From contig JABCZK010000014.1 in NCBI GenBank assembly GCA_013289695.1, positions 34,845 to 98,844 on the forward strand: a DNA stretch of 64,000 bases, read 5' to 3'. This document shows, piece by piece, positions 17,533 through 31,062 of this stretch; position 1 is the stretch's first letter; every line of letters starts with the position of its first letter. A program made the translations under genes and the position numbers. The stretch is from Acidobacteriota bacterium. Lineage in GTDB: Bacteria > Acidobacteriota > Terriglobia > Acidiferrales > UBA7541. The notes beneath the pieces were generated by a model. The model saw nothing but the letters and a program-made list of their open reading frames with translations, had not been told where the DNA came from and searched no databases.

Positions 17533-18699
17533 GTGGCTGAAGGGTCGGTAGTGATCAGTGCGCGCGGGGCGGAGCGGCTTCGCTCCGGGCATCCGTGGGT
17601 GTATCGCAGCGACGTGCGGTCGGCGCAGGCTGAGGCTGGGGCGATCGTGCGCGTTATGGATGAACGCGGGCGATTTAACGGGCGCGCATTTTACAGCGAC
17701 AAATCGCAAATCGCTGTGCGTTTGCTGACACAGGCAAACGTGCCGGTGGACCGCGCGTTTTTTGCGGAGCGGTTGCGGCGGGCCGCGGCCTATCGCGAGA
17801 CGGTGGTCGAAAACACGGACGCGTACCGGCTGGTGCATGGCGAGGCGGACTTGCTGCCCTCGATTGTAATTGATCGGTATGGCGATTACCTGGTGGTGCA
17901 GACATTGAGCCAGGCATCGGAGCGACAGAAAGATTTGATTGTGGAGATTCTGGTGGAGCAATTTTCGCCGCAGGGGATTTTGGAGCGCAACGATCCGAAG
18001 GTGCGTTTGCTGGAAGGACTGCCGCAGAGCGTGAGCGTGCTGCATGGTGCGGTGCCGATGGAGATTTTGGCGAAGGAAAATGGGATTACGTTCGTGTATG
18101 ACCTGGCAAAGGGACAAAAGACCGGGTCGTTCCTGGATCAACGCGAGAATCACTGGGCGGCGCGGCGGTATGCGTCGGGCGAGGTGCTGGATTGCTTCAG
18201 TTACCAAGGCGGGTTTGCGCTGACGATTGCGGATGAGTGCGAACACGTCGAGGCCGTGGACATGGGGGCGCCGGCGGTGCAGGCGGCGCGACGAAATCAG
18301 GAATCGAACGGGATCGCGAACGTGACGTTTCGCGAAGGGAACACATTTGACCTGTTGAAGGAGTATGACGAGGTAGGACGGCAATTCCAGATGGTGATTT
18401 TGGACCCTCCGGCGTTTGCGAAGAACCGCGACAGCCTGGAGGCGGCCACGCGCGGGTACAAGGAGATCAATCTGCGGGCGCTCAAGATTTTGCAGCCCGG
18501 AGGTTACCTGGTTACGTGTTCATGCTCGTACCACCTGAGTGAAGCGCTGTTCCTGCAATTGATTGCCGAGGCTGCCAACGACGCGAAGAAGACTGTGGTG
18601 ATTGTAGAGAGGAGGACGCAGGCGCAGGATCATCCGATTCTGCTGACGATGCCAGAGACGCACTACCTTAAAGCGCTTATTCTAAGGGTATTAGAGTAA
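17533..18699 (+). CDS. Class I rRNA methyltransferase with PUA domain (RlmI-like)
   Basis: The 388-residue protein has an N-terminal PUA RNA-binding domain (about 1-75, with GHPWVYRSDV), a middle domain, and a Rossmann methyltransferase domain. The latter has SAM motif I VLDCFSYQGGFAL near 218-230 and catalytic motif IV LDPPAF near 289. This matches RlmI, which makes m5C in 23S rRNA; a conserved Cys (TCSCSYH) is present near the C-terminus. The start is GTG 17533. The exact target base is inference. Confidence 0.88.
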   Translation: MAEGSVVISARGAERLRSGHPWVYRSDVRSAQAEAGAIVRVMDERGRFNGRAFYSDKSQIAVRLLTQANVPVDRAFFAERLRRAAAYRETVVENTDAYRLVHGEADLLPSIVIDRYGDYLVVQTLSQASERQKDLIVEILVEQFSPQGILERNDPKVRLLEGLPQSVSVLHGAVPMEILAKENGITFVYDLAKGQKTGSFLDQRENHWAARRYASGEVLDCFSYQGGFALTIADECEHVEAVDMGAPAVQAARRNQESNGIANVTFREGNTFDLLKEYDEVGRQFQMVILDPPAFAKNRDSLEAATRGYKEINLRALKILQPGGYLVTCSCSYHLSEALFLQLIAEAANDAKKTVVIVERRTQAQDHPILLTMPETHYLKALILRVLE

Positions 18700-18743
18700 A
18701 TATGGCTATCTATGTAACACAAAAATAAGGACATAACAAATAC

Positions 18744-18772
18744 TTGACAGTGTGACGCGCATATTTTATTAT
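18744..18772 (+). promoter_or_regulatory. Strong sigma70-type promoter upstream of clpB
   Basis: A perfect -35 TTGACA (18744-18749), a 17-nt spacer and -10 TATTAT (18767-18772) lie in a notably AT-rich island (about 18700-18800), 100 bp upstream of clpB. I see no CIRCE or HAIR operator. A weak 4-bp-arm dyad (CTCG/CGAG, 18814-18825) is the only nearby symmetry. Confidence 0.7.
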
Positions 18773-18872
18773 CTGTTATAGCTAATATACTGAAATGACG
18801 CGACTAGAATGCGCTCGAACGCGAGTATCTTGCGGCCTTCGGTTCGCGTCAAACGCTGAGTAAGGTTACAAC

Positions 18873-21485
18873 ATGCTGAACTTTGACAAATTGACCGTAA
18901 AGGCCCAGCAGGCGCTGCAAGCAGCGCAGGAAATGGGCGGGCGCGAGGGGCAACAGCAAATCGAGCCATTGCATTTGCTCTGGGCGCTGGTGGCGCAGGG
19001 CGACGGCGTGGTACCGCCGCTGCTGGAGAAGCTGGGGGTGTCGCCGACCTCGCTGGCGAGCGAGATAGAAAAGCAGATCGCGCGGCTCCCGAAAGTCTCC
19101 GGCGTTTCGCAGCAGTATTTGAGCCCTGCGACCAACAAGGTCTTGGAAAGCGCCTTCGCTGAGGCGCAGCGTCTGAAGGACGAGTACGTTTCGACCGAAC
19201 ACATTCTCCTGGCGATTTCCGCGACGGAGAAAGATCCGGCGGGCCAGGCGCTGCTCCGCGCCGGCGCGAGCCACGACGCGATACTGCAAGCCATGGCGAC
19301 GATTCGCGGCAGCCATCGTGTGACGTCGCAAAACCCCGAATCCACGTATCGCGCGCTGGAGCAGTACGGGCGCGACCTGACGGACCTGGCGCGGCGCGGC
19401 AAACTGGACCCGGTAATCGGGCGCGACGAAGAAATCCGGCGCGTGATGCAGATTCTGGCGCGGCGCACCAAAAATAACCCTGTGCTGATTGGCGAACCCG
19501 GCGTGGGTAAGACCGCGATCGTCGAGGGGCTCGCGAGCCGCATCGTTGCGGGCGACGTTCCGGAGGTCCTGAAACCAAAGCGGATCGTTTCGCTGGATCT
19601 ATCTGCGCTGGTGGCGGGAGCAAAATATCGCGGCGAATTCGAAGACCGGCTGAAAGCGGTGCTGAAGGAAGTCACCGAGTCTGACGGGCAAATTATTTTG
19701 TTCATCGACGAGCTGCACACGCTGGTAGGCGCGGGCGCGGCGGAAGGCTCGATGGACGCTTCGAACATGCTGAAGCCGGCACTGGCGCGCGGAGAACTGC
19801 GAGCCATCGGCGCGACCACGCTGAACGAGTTCCGCAAGTACATCGAGAAAGATCCGGCCCTCGAGCGGCGCTTCCAGCCCGTATACGTGGGCGAACCTTC
19901 GGTGGAAGACACCATCGCGATTCTGCGCGGCTTGAAAGAGCGTTACGAAGTGCATCACGGCGTGCGCATTAAGGATGCGGCGATCGTGACGGCGGCGATG
20001 CTCTCGCAGCGCTATATCACGGACAGGTTTTTGCCGGACAAGGCGATTGACCTCGTCGACGAGGCGGCCGCGGGGCTGCGCATGGAAATCGATTCCCTGC
20101 CGCAGGAAATTGATGTGATCGAACGGCGCATCATGCAGCTGGAAATCGAGCGGCAGGCACTGCGCAAGGAATCGGACGCGCACTCGCGCGAACGCGTCAA
20201 GCAAGTTGAAAAAGAGTTGAGCACGCTGCGCGAGCAATCGAACGCGCTGAAAGGCCGCTGGCAGACGGAGAAGGACGCGATTGGGCGCATCCGTAAGCAG
20301 AAGGAAGAGATTGATCGCCTGAAAACGGAAGAGCAGCGCTTCGAGCGCGCCGGCGATCTTTCGAAGGTGGCCGAAATCCGTTACGGCAAGCTGGCTGCGG
20401 CGGAAAAAGAATTGCAGGCCGCGCAGAACAAGCTGGCGGATCTGCAAAAAGATCACCCGATGCTGAAGGAAGAAGTCGGCGAAGAAGAAATCGCGAAAAT
20501 CGTGAGCAAATGGACGGGAATTCCCGCGGGCCGCTTGTTGGAGGGTGAAGTCCAGAAGCTGGTGCACATGGAAGAGCGGCTGCGCGAGCGCGTGGTGGGA
20601 CAGGAAGTGGCGCTCGAGAGCGTGGCGAATGCGATTCGGCGCAGCCGTTCGGGTTTGAGCGATCCGAACCGGCCCATCGGGTCGTTCCTGTTTTTGGGAC
20701 CGACCGGTGTGGGCAAGACGGAACTGGCGCGCGCGGTAGCGGAATTTCTGTTCGATGATGAACGCGCGATTGTGCGGCTGGATATGTCCGAGTATATGGA
20801 GAAACATTCCGTCGCGCGCATGATCGGTGCGCCTCCGGGGTATGTGGGTTACGACGAGGGCGGGCAATTGACGGAGCAAGTGCGGCGGCGTCCGTATTCC
20901 GTGGTCCTGCTGGATGAAATCGAGAAGGCGCACCCGGACGTCTTCAATGTGCTGCTGCAGATACTGGACGACGGCCGGCTGACGGACGGCCAAGGCCGCA
21001 CCGTGGATTTTCGCAACAGCGTGATCATCATGACTTCGAACGTAGGCTCGACCGCGATTTTCGATTTGATCGAAAACGACCCGAAAAAGGCGCGCGAGCA
21101 GGCCATGGCCGCGCTGCGGGAGATTTTCCGACCGGAATTCCTCAATCGCATCGATGATATCGTGCTGTTCCGTCCGCTGGGCAAGGATCAGATCGAGCAC
21201 ATCATTGACCTGCAAATGCAGCACCTGGTGAAGCGGCTGGGCGAACGCCAGATCACGTTGCACCTCACGGCGGCGGCGAAAGCTCTGCTGTTTGCCGAAG
21301 GTTACGACCCGGCTTATGGGGCGCGGCCGATGAAGCGGGCAATCCAGAGATTGATACAGGATCCGCTGGCGATGAAGATCCTGGATGGCGAAGTGCATCC
21401 CGGCGATGATGTGAACGTGGATGTGGACGCGAAGACGGGCGAGATGAAATTTGCGCGGAAGGCCGCGAAGGCAGGCGCCGCCTGA
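18873..21485 (+). CDS. clpB: ATP-dependent disaggregase ClpB
   Basis: This 870-residue AAA+ chaperone extracts proteins from aggregates together with DnaK. The N-terminal repeat domain (about 1-145, [18 protein letters not shown]) is followed by NBD1 with Walker A GEPGVGKT (about 207). A long charged middle coiled-coil (about 400-525) separates ClpB from ClpA/C. NBD2 has Walker A GPTGVGKT (about 609) and the C-terminal RPMKRAIQR sensor-2 region. The length is normal. It has its own promoter, and htpX follows 32 bp downstream on the same strand, suggesting a small stress or quality-control operon. Confidence 0.97.
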   Translation: MLNFDKLTVKAQQALQAAQEMGGREGQQQIEPLHLLWALVAQGDGVVPPLLEKLGVSPTSLASEIEKQIARLPKVSGVSQQYLSPATNKVLESAFAEAQRLKDEYVSTEHILLAISATEKDPAGQALLRAGASHDAILQAMATIRGSHRVTSQNPESTYRALEQYGRDLTDLARRGKLDPVIGRDEEIRRVMQILARRTKNNPVLIGEPGVGKTAIVEGLASRIVAGDVPEVLKPKRIVSLDLSALVAGAKYRGEFEDRLKAVLKEVTESDGQIILFIDELHTLVGAGAAEGSMDASNMLKPALARGELRAIGATTLNEFRKYIEKDPALERRFQPVYVGEPSVEDTIAILRGLKERYEVHHGVRIKDAAIVTAAMLSQRYITDRFLPDKAIDLVDEAAAGLRMEIDSLPQEIDVIERRIMQLEIERQALRKESDAHSRERVKQVEKELSTLREQSNALKGRWQTEKDAIGRIRKQKEEIDRLKTEEQRFERAGDLSKVAEIRYGKLAAAEKELQAAQNKLADLQKDHPMLKEEVGEEEIAKIVSKWTGIPAGRLLEGEVQKLVHMEERLRERVVGQEVALESVANAIRRSRSGLSDPNRPIGSFLFLGPTGVGKTELARAVAEFLFDDERAIVRLDMSEYMEKHSVARMIGAPPGYVGYDEGGQLTEQVRRRPYSVVLLDEIEKAHPDVFNVLLQILDDGRLTDGQGRTVDFRNSVIIMTSNVGSTAIFDLIENDPKKAREQAMAALREIFRPEFLNRIDDIVLFRPLGKDQIEHIIDLQMQHLVKRLGERQITLHLTAAAKALLFAEGYDPAYGARPMKRAIQRLIQDPLAMKILDGEVHPGDDVNVDVDAKTGEMKFARKAAKAGAA

Positions 21486-21517
21486 TTGGATTTATCGGGC
21501 GCCAAGGCTGAATACCA

Positions 21518-22369
21518 ATGAAGACTCTGAAGACTGCATTTCTGCTGACGGCATTGACGCTACTGTTGCTGTTTATCGGCGAAGCGCTGGGCGGATCGAA
21601 TGGCATGACGATCGCGCTGCTCGTTGCGGTGCTGATGAACGGCGGAGCGTATTTTTTCTCGGACAAGATTGCGCTGAAATCCAGTGGGGCGGTGCCGATC
21701 AGCCGTGAGGAATCGCCGCGATTGTATGCGGTGATGGAGCGACTTGCGGCCAAGGCAAATTTGCCGATGCCGAAGATGTATATGATTCCGCAGGCTGCGC
21801 CCAACGCGTTTGCCACGGGGCGCAATCCGAGCCACGCGTCGGTGGCAGTGACACAGGGGCTGCTGGAAATCATGAACGACGACGAGCTGGAAGGCGTGAT
21901 CGCGCACGAGCTTTCGCATGTGCGGAATTACGACATTCTCACGTCGTCGGTGGCGGCCACTTTGGCCGGCGCTATCACATGGATCGGACATATGGGCCGC
22001 TGGGGAATCATGCTGGGCGGTTATGGCGGCGGTGGGCGCAACCGCAGCGGCGGGATTGGTGCGCTTTTGATGCTGATTCTTGCGCCGTTTGCGGCTTTGT
22101 TGCTACAGCTGGGGATTTCGCGGCAGCGCGAATATCAGGCTGACGCTTCCGGCGTGCAGATGATTGGACATGCGAATGGATTGATCAGCGCACTGGAAAA
22201 ATTGGGCGCTTACAACAAGAAGATTCCGATGGATATTCCGCAGTCTACTTCCGCGCTCTGCATCGTGCAGCCTTTGTCGCCGGGGCAATTGTTTTCGGGG
22301 TTGTTCAGTACGCATCCGCCGCTTGCGGATCGGATTGCGGAATTGCGGAACATGACGATTACGCGCTAA
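21518..22369 (+). CDS. htpX: Membrane zinc metalloprotease HtpX (M48)
   Basis: This 283-residue membrane protease clears misfolded membrane proteins. It has two N-terminal hydrophobic segments (AFLLTALTLLLLFIG and MTIALLVAVLMNGGAYFF), the HELSH zinc motif near residue 130 (VIAHELSHVRNYD), two further hydrophobic segments, and a third zinc ligand in the RQREYQADASG region. The length matches the family. It is probably co-transcribed with clpB. Confidence 0.95.
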   Translation: MKTLKTAFLLTALTLLLLFIGEALGGSNGMTIALLVAVLMNGGAYFFSDKIALKSSGAVPISREESPRLYAVMERLAAKANLPMPKMYMIPQAAPNAFATGRNPSHASVAVTQGLLEIMNDDELEGVIAHELSHVRNYDILTSSVAATLAGAITWIGHMGRWGIMLGGYGGGGRNRSGGIGALLMLILAPFAALLLQLGISRQREYQADASGVQMIGHANGLISALEKLGAYNKKIPMDIPQSTSALCIVQPLSPGQLFSGLFSTHPPLADRIAELRNMTITR

Positions 22370-22885
22370 CGGGCGTTCGCTGCGTTGGAGTTCGATCCCT
22401 GATGGTTGGCTAGTACAACAGCGATGGCGCGCTGCAGTGCGCAGCTACCCGTCGATCCCGCAGTGCGGGATCTCAGGATGAATCGCCCTGCAGGGCGGTC
22501 CACAAATTCAACGGCAAAGTCAATGTCGAACCGCCGAAACGCGTGCTGCGTGGAGCGGGCACGGCTCGCCTGCGGCGGGTAGCCATGCCGTGCCTCTACG
22601 ACGGCGCGATCAACGGCAACGTCAAGCGTGCACCCTCCATGCCAGGACTAGTACTTCGGCGGGGCTGGGCCACATGGTAGTGCCTATTTTCTTCCACCAC
22701 GCAGAAATGTTACTGACACGTAAAATTTGCAGGGGCGAAAGCGCGCGAAGCGTCGTCCTCGGCGCCTCTGGACTACCGTAACACCATTATTATCAGCTGA
22801 TTACGGCCGCGGGGCGCACGATTCCACTTTGGTTCTCGATTTGCACTTCCCCACGACGCAAGGGATTTCCGGAGGAGCGAAAAAC
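22370..22885. repeat. Intergenic region with clustered palindromes
   Basis: These 516 bp have no supported gene. Three palindromic pieces occur in about 150 bp: a 9+1+9 dyad at 22454-22472 (GATCCCGCA...TGCGGGATC), GCCCTGCAGGGC at 22485-22496, and a longer hairpin around 22557-22595 pairing GGCACGGCT with AGCC-TGCCGTGCC. They resemble REP-like interspersed elements. The final 25 bp contain the Shine-Dalgarno GGAGGA of the next gene. Confidence 0.55.
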
Positions 22886-23740
22886 ATGAGTGAAGAACGA
22901 CAGGACGTAGTGATCGCAGACGAAGCCACCGCGCCGCGCTGGGTGGGGATCGTCGTGGTTGCTCTCGCGGTAGTCTCACTGGTAGCACTCGGTGCAGGCT
23001 GGACCGCATCCACGCGCTCGAAAGAACTCGAGCAATCTTTGGCGACACAGGCGCAACAGTTCAAGCAGAACGATGACGTAATCAGCCAGCGACTGGCGAA
23101 AGCGGAAGACACCAACGCGCAACTCCAAGGCGAGTTGAGCGTGGTGACCGACAAGATGAAGCTGACCGAGGGCGAGCTTTCCAAGGCGCGCTCGCAGGCC
23201 AAGAAAATCAAGGCAGACGACGCCAAGGAACTAGCGGAGATGCAGAATCAGACGAACGCGCAACTCGCGACCAAGGCGAGCGTTGATGACGTGAACAAAA
23301 TCGGCACGGACGTCAACGGCGTGAAGACCGACCTCGACGCCACCAAGAACAACTTGCAGATGGCCCGGGGCGAATTCGGCACGCTGATCGCGCGCAACCA
23401 CGACGAAGTGGAAGAACTTCGCCGCTTGGGCGAGCGTGATTACTACGAGTTTACCATTGACAAGAAGAACTCGCGCGAGAAGGTCGGCAATCTGATGGTG
23501 GAGCTGCACGCTACGAATCTGAAGAAGAGCCAGTACGGCGTCACGATCTTTGTTGACGACCAGCGCCATGACAAGAGGAACCTGACGGCCAACGAGCCTC
23601 TGTACTTCTTCGAAAGTGGCGCACGCGCTCCGCTGGAGTTCGTGGTGAACCAGGTGGGCAAGGACAAGATCACGGGATACTTGAGCGTGCCGAAGGCGAA
23701 TTCGACGCACGCGCAGGCCGCTACCTCCGGCGGCAACTAA
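22886..23740 (+). CDS. Single-pass membrane protein with long coiled coil
   Basis: The product has 284 residues with a short cytoplasmic N-terminus, one transmembrane segment (about 18-40, VGIVVVALAVVSLVALGAGW), then about 130 residues of heptad-rich coiled coil with many Gln, Lys and Asp. A C-terminal beta-rich domain follows (EFTIDKKNSREKVGNLMVEL, PLYFFESGARAPLEFVVNQV). I chose ATG 22886 because GGAGGA precedes it by 9 nt. The fold suggests a periplasmic sensor or scaffold, but I do not recognise the family. A terminator follows at 23796. Confidence 0.65.
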   Translation: MSEERQDVVIADEATAPRWVGIVVVALAVVSLVALGAGWTASTRSKELEQSLATQAQQFKQNDDVISQRLAKAEDTNAQLQGELSVVTDKMKLTEGELSKARSQAKKIKADDAKELAEMQNQTNAQLATKASVDDVNKIGTDVNGVKTDLDATKNNLQMARGEFGTLIARNHDEVEELRRLGERDYYEFTIDKKNSREKVGNLMVELHATNLKKSQYGVTIFVDDQRHDKRNLTANEPLYFFESGARAPLEFVVNQVGKDKITGYLSVPKANSTHAQAATSGGN

Positions 23741-23795
23741 CGCATCACCACGGAACGAGCCACTCCCTAGCGGGTTTGACTCGCTTCACCGCAGC

Positions 23796-23833
23796 AAAAA
23801 GAGGGGCGCTCCCACGGGCGTCCCTCTTTTTTT
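23796..23833. terminator. Rho-independent, probably bidirectional terminator
   Basis: An A-run, a GC-rich stem (GAGGGgCGC pairing with GCGtCCCTC) and a T-run form a hairpin readable from both strands. It separates the convergent genes 22886-23740 (plus) and 23836-24006 (minus). Confidence 0.8.
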
Positions 23834-23835
23834 GT

Positions 23836-24006
23836 TCATTCGGCCTTTTTCAGAGCGCGATTCTTGCGGCTCAAGAACTTCTTGGCGAGTGCGGGGAGCT
23901 TGTCGTGCGGCAGTTTGCCTTGTTCGTACAACTTCACCTTCGCCTTGGCGGTCTTGCGGCGGCGGCGTTGCCTCTTCTGAGCCACGTATCTCTTGTCGTA
24001 AGACAT
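23836..24006 (-). CDS. Small, extremely basic protein of 56 residues
   Basis: The frame starts at ATG 24006 behind a strong Shine-Dalgarno (GGGAGGA, 6 nt spacing) and ends just before a terminator. More than a third of its residues are Lys or Arg (MSYDKRYVAQKRQRRRRKTA at the start, KKFLSRKNRALKKAE at the end). A longer frame runs upstream to 24567, but that part is antisense to nagA. Size and composition resemble ribosome-associated or nucleic-acid-binding proteins. The function is unknown and that reading is inference. Confidence 0.7.
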   Translation of the reverse strand: MSYDKRYVAQKRQRRRRKTAKAKVKLYEQGKLPHDKLPALAKKFLSRKNRALKKAE

Positions 24007-24111
24007 CCAATTCCTCCCAATAAGTTGCGCCCCATGATTGTAGCGGACTAGGAAAAGGATGCAAGGCTGGGCGCTGATTTTAGGGCTGAGTTCAAGTAGC
24101 ATGGACTGGCT

Positions 24112-25287
24112 ATGACGGCCATCGCAATCTACGCAGGGCGCATACTGACGCCGCAAGAAGAACTCGTTAACAATGTGATCGTGGTCGAAGGTGGGCGCAT
24201 CACGGCCATCGGCAACCGCGACGAAGTGCATATTCCGCCGGGCGCGAAGGATTATGTGGCGCCGGGAATGACGGTGGTTCCCGGATTTGTGGACGTGCAC
24301 ATCCACGGCGCCGGCGGACACGACGTAATGGAGGCGACGCCGGAGGCGCTGGACGCGATCACCGCCACGGTGGCGCGCTTTGGAACTACGTCCATTGTGG
24401 CTACGACGGTTACGGCACCGGTCGAGGATACTTGCCGCAGCCTGGAAGGCATCGCGCAATATGTGCGCAGCCACGAGAAGACGGAAGAGAATGCGCGCGC
24501 GGCAGCGGAAATCGTGGGTGTTCACTTGGAAGGACCGTTCATCAATAAGGCGCGGCGCGGGGTGCATCCGGCGGAATCGATTGCGCCGCCTTCGATTGAA
24601 GTGCTGGAAAAATTTCGGGCGGCTGCAGATGGACTGGTGCGCATCGTCACGGTAGCCCCGGAGATTCCTGGCGCGCTGGAATTGATTGCGAACTCGGTGG
24701 CGGGCGGGCTAGTGGTCGCGGTGGGACACACCGATGCGGACTATGACCAGGCGCGTGCAGCGTTTAACGCGGGAGCGCGACACGCGGTACACGTTTACAA
24801 CGCGATGCGGCCGTTTACGCATCGCGATCCAGGCGTGATCAGCGCCATCATGACGGACACGGAAGTGACCGCGGAAATCATCGCCGATGGCGTGCACGTC
24901 GCGGGGCCGGCGATTCAGGTGCTAGTGGGGACCAAGGGATTCGACACGGTGCTGCTGGTGAGCGACGGAACGTCCGCGACGGGCATGCGCGACGGAAAAT
25001 ACCGCTTGGGAAATTTTGAGGTGACCGTGAAAGACGGCGTGTGCCGGAACTCGGAAGGGAAACTAGCGGGCAGCACGCTGACGCTCGACCGCGCGCTGCG
25101 ATACATGGTGGAAGTGGGCGTGCCGTTTGTGGATGCGCTACGCATGGCGACGATTCTGCCGGCGCGGCGGTTGGGTTTGGCGGGGAAGAAAGGAATTTTG
25201 GCGATTGGCAGCGATGCGGATTTGGTGGTTCTGACGCCGGATCTGCATGTGGCTGGAGTGATGACTCGCGGCGTGGGACTCACCTAA
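24112..25287 (+). CDS. nagA: N-acetylglucosamine-6-phosphate deacetylase NagA
   Basis: This 391-residue amidohydrolase removes acetate from GlcNAc-6-phosphate, feeding amino sugars from peptidoglycan or chitin into glycolysis or cell-wall synthesis. Metal and substrate motifs in order are VDVHIHGAGGHD (near 60), GVHLEGPF, VGHTDADYD, HVYNAMRPFTHRDPG and the catalytic aspartate in LVSDGTSATG. The TIM-barrel family length is normal. No nagB or transporter is nearby; it reads alone on the plus strand after the basic-protein gene. Confidence 0.94.
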   Translation: MTAIAIYAGRILTPQEELVNNVIVVEGGRITAIGNRDEVHIPPGAKDYVAPGMTVVPGFVDVHIHGAGGHDVMEATPEALDAITATVARFGTTSIVATTVTAPVEDTCRSLEGIAQYVRSHEKTEENARAAAEIVGVHLEGPFINKARRGVHPAESIAPPSIEVLEKFRAAADGLVRIVTVAPEIPGALELIANSVAGGLVVAVGHTDADYDQARAAFNAGARHAVHVYNAMRPFTHRDPGVISAIMTDTEVTAEIIADGVHVAGPAIQVLVGTKGFDTVLLVSDGTSATGMRDGKYRLGNFEVTVKDGVCRNSEGKLAGSTLTLDRALRYMVEVGVPFVDALRMATILPARRLGLAGKKGILAIGSDADLVVLTPDLHVAGVMTRGVGLT

Positions 25288-25304
25288 CGCAGCACCCCTT
25301 CTTC

Positions 25305-26099
25305 ATGCGATTGGAGATTTTGCAAGTGATCTCGACCGCACCAGATTTCACGCAGTATGGCTTCTCTTACCCAAGCAATCTGATTCAAGCCTTCAGCGGC
25401 CGTTCGCAGCTGCACGGGGCGAAGGTTGACGGAACTGACGATCCAGATTGGTACGGGGTGTTCATCGAACCTCCTGAAAAGATGATTGGACTGGAGCGTG
25501 ATGAGCATTTTGTTTTTACAACGGGAGACAAAGAAGGCGGCAACGACCCACGGGACGTGGAGGTGTGTCTCTATTCGTTGCGGAAGTGGGCGGGCATGGC
25601 GGCTAAGGGGAATCCTTCAGCGCTCCACCTTGTTTTTGCCGCCGAAGAGTTTTCCACCAGGTGGCGGCAAACGATTCGCGAGAATCGCAATCTGTTTGCT
25701 TCCAAGCAGCACCTAACTCCGTTCATAAAATTCGCCGACGATCCGATGGATCGATTGCTCGGCCGGAAGGGACAGCAGAATATTCATCGCGCGGCGTTGC
25801 AGGAGGCGCACGGGTAGGACACGAAATACGCCATGCATGTAATTCGCCTGTACCTCGAGGCCAAGGAATACATGGAAACCGGGAAGAGTACGCTGCCGAA
25901 TCCGCGCCTGGAGCTACCCGTCGCCGTGCGGCGCGGAAAGTACCAGCTCAGCGAAATCGAAGGAAGGGGAAAGGAACTGCAAGCCGAGACGTATTCGGAG
26001 CAACAGCAATCGCCGCTGCCGGACGCCGCGAATTACGAGGCGGTGACGCAGTTGATTACGGGCGCTTATCTCGATTTCTGGAATTCACAAAAGTCGTGA
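25305..26099 (+). pseudogene. RlaP-like nucleotidyltransferase interrupted by an in-frame amber codon
   Basis: One frame runs from ATG 25305 to 26099 with a single TAG at 25815-25817. Before it lie the family features QLHGAKVDGTDDPDWYGVFI (the DxD of a polymerase-beta-type nucleotidyltransferase), RDVEVCLYSLRKW and an NPSALHL segment. Directly after it, in the same frame, comes DTKYAMHVIRLYLEAKEYME, the expected continuation of PF10127-type proteins, where a Tyr codon would normally sit. One base change (TAC or TAT to TAG) explains the break. The glycine-rich loop is also altered (SGRSQLHG). It may be a recent pseudogene; amber suppression is possible but unsupported. The family assignment is recalled, not searched. 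Confidence 0.7.
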
Positions 26100-26106
26100 A
26101 CGCAGG

Positions 26107-26361
26107 TCACTTGTTGAGGGGAATTTTCAGTTCTTCGGCAAATTTGTAGGGATCGAACGGGCTTAGCGAGAAGTAGCGGCCTTCGATGCCGATCATCGGC
26201 ACTTTGCGCTTGCCATTGTTGATCTGCAGCACGATGGCCTCGGCGGCGGCGTCATCGTCAATGTTCACTTCGCGATAAGAAATGCCGCGTTCGCGCAGAA
26301 AGCTTTTGGCCCGGCGGCAATCGCAGCACCAGGAAGTTGAATACACCGTAATGTCTGACAT
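26107..26361 (-). CDS. Glutaredoxin-like protein (mycoredoxin type)
   Basis: The 84-residue thioredoxin-fold protein has the redox motif C12-C-D-C15 (STSWCCDCRRAKSFL), a cis-Pro region (KVPMI) and the standard beta-alpha-beta start (DITVYSTSW). It would reduce disulfides or mixed disulfides with a low-molecular-weight thiol in the cytoplasm. It ends 7 bp past the nucleotidyltransferase frame (convergent) and follows atpC on the same strand after about 100 bp. Confidence 0.88.
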   Translation of the reverse strand: MSDITVYSTSWCCDCRRAKSFLRERGISYREVNIDDDAAAEAIVLQINNGKRKVPMIGIEGRYFSLSPFDPYKFAEELKIPLNK

Positions 26362-26464
26362 ACGCCCCTTCTACTGTTCTACTACATTTGTACCATAGCT
26401 ATAAGATGCGCTCGTCGAGCCTGCGGATGCCGGGATATGCAAAAGTAAACAAGGCACATAGCAG

Positions 26465-26935
26465 CTAGCCGGCAGCGTGCTGCACCGCGCGAGGTGCGGA
26501 GCCAGCGCCGGAGCCCGAGCCGGCCTTGGTGGCTGCCTGCAAGCGAGCGGTGGCGCGCTCGATCGCCTCGTTTGCCTCATCCCAGTCGGCTTCAGTCGAT
26601 CCGGCCTTTGGCGTATCGGCCTTGGCGCGTTCCAACGCGGCGGTGGCACGGGCGACATCAATTTCTTCTGCGCGCTCGGAAATTTCCGCGAGAACGATTA
26701 CGCGGTCCGGCAACACTTCGGCGAAACCGTACATTACGGTGAGATAACGCGTTTCGCCGCTCTTATGGTACGTGAGGATTCCGACGCCGAGCTCAGTCAT
26801 GAGCGGCGCATGTCCGGGAAGAATGCCGAGGTAGCCGTCTTTCCCCGGCATTTCGAGCGAGTCCACGTCCTCGCTGAGAATGTGGCGCTCGGGCGTCACC
26901 ACTTGCAGCTCGATTTTTTCTGCTAGCGTTGCCAT
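26465..26935 (-). CDS. atpC: F-type ATP synthase epsilon subunit
   Basis: The 156-residue protein has the epsilon N-terminal beta-sandwich (LQVVTPERHILSEDVDSLEM, PGKDGYLGILPGHAPLMTEL) and a C-terminal helical hairpin (ARATAALERAKADT). A Gly/Ala/Ser-rich C-terminal tail makes it a little longer than usual. Epsilon links rotor and catalytic head and can inhibit ATP hydrolysis. It is the last gene of the atp cluster, 34 bp after atpD. Confidence 0.93.
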   Translation of the reverse strand: MATLAEKIELQVVTPERHILSEDVDSLEMPGKDGYLGILPGHAPLMTELGVGILTYHKSGETRYLTVMYGFAEVLPDRVIVLAEISERAEEIDVARATAALERAKADTPKAGSTEADWDEANEAIERATARLQAATKAGSGSGAGSAPRAVQHAAG

Positions 26936-26969
26936 TTATATCGTTTCGCTTTGTGTGTGCCGGCGCGAA

Positions 26970-29433
<2,464 letters not shown>

Positions 29434-29442
29434 TGAACCGGA

Positions 29443-30990
<1,548 letters not shown>

Positions 30991-31062
30991 CCTGACTCCT
31001 GTTTTCTAGTGACCGTGTGACGCCGGCGCTGTAGCGCGCATTGCGGCGTCCTGATGCGTCTG

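Noticed and set aside
19599..21398. 599-codon open frame on the minus strand
   Set aside because: It lies entirely antisense to clpB; long antisense frames are expected in GC-rich genes, and its translation is Arg/His/Leu-rich with no domain.
24007..24567. Long upstream extension of the small basic protein
   Set aside because: It is antisense to nagA; the real start at 24006 has its own Shine-Dalgarno.
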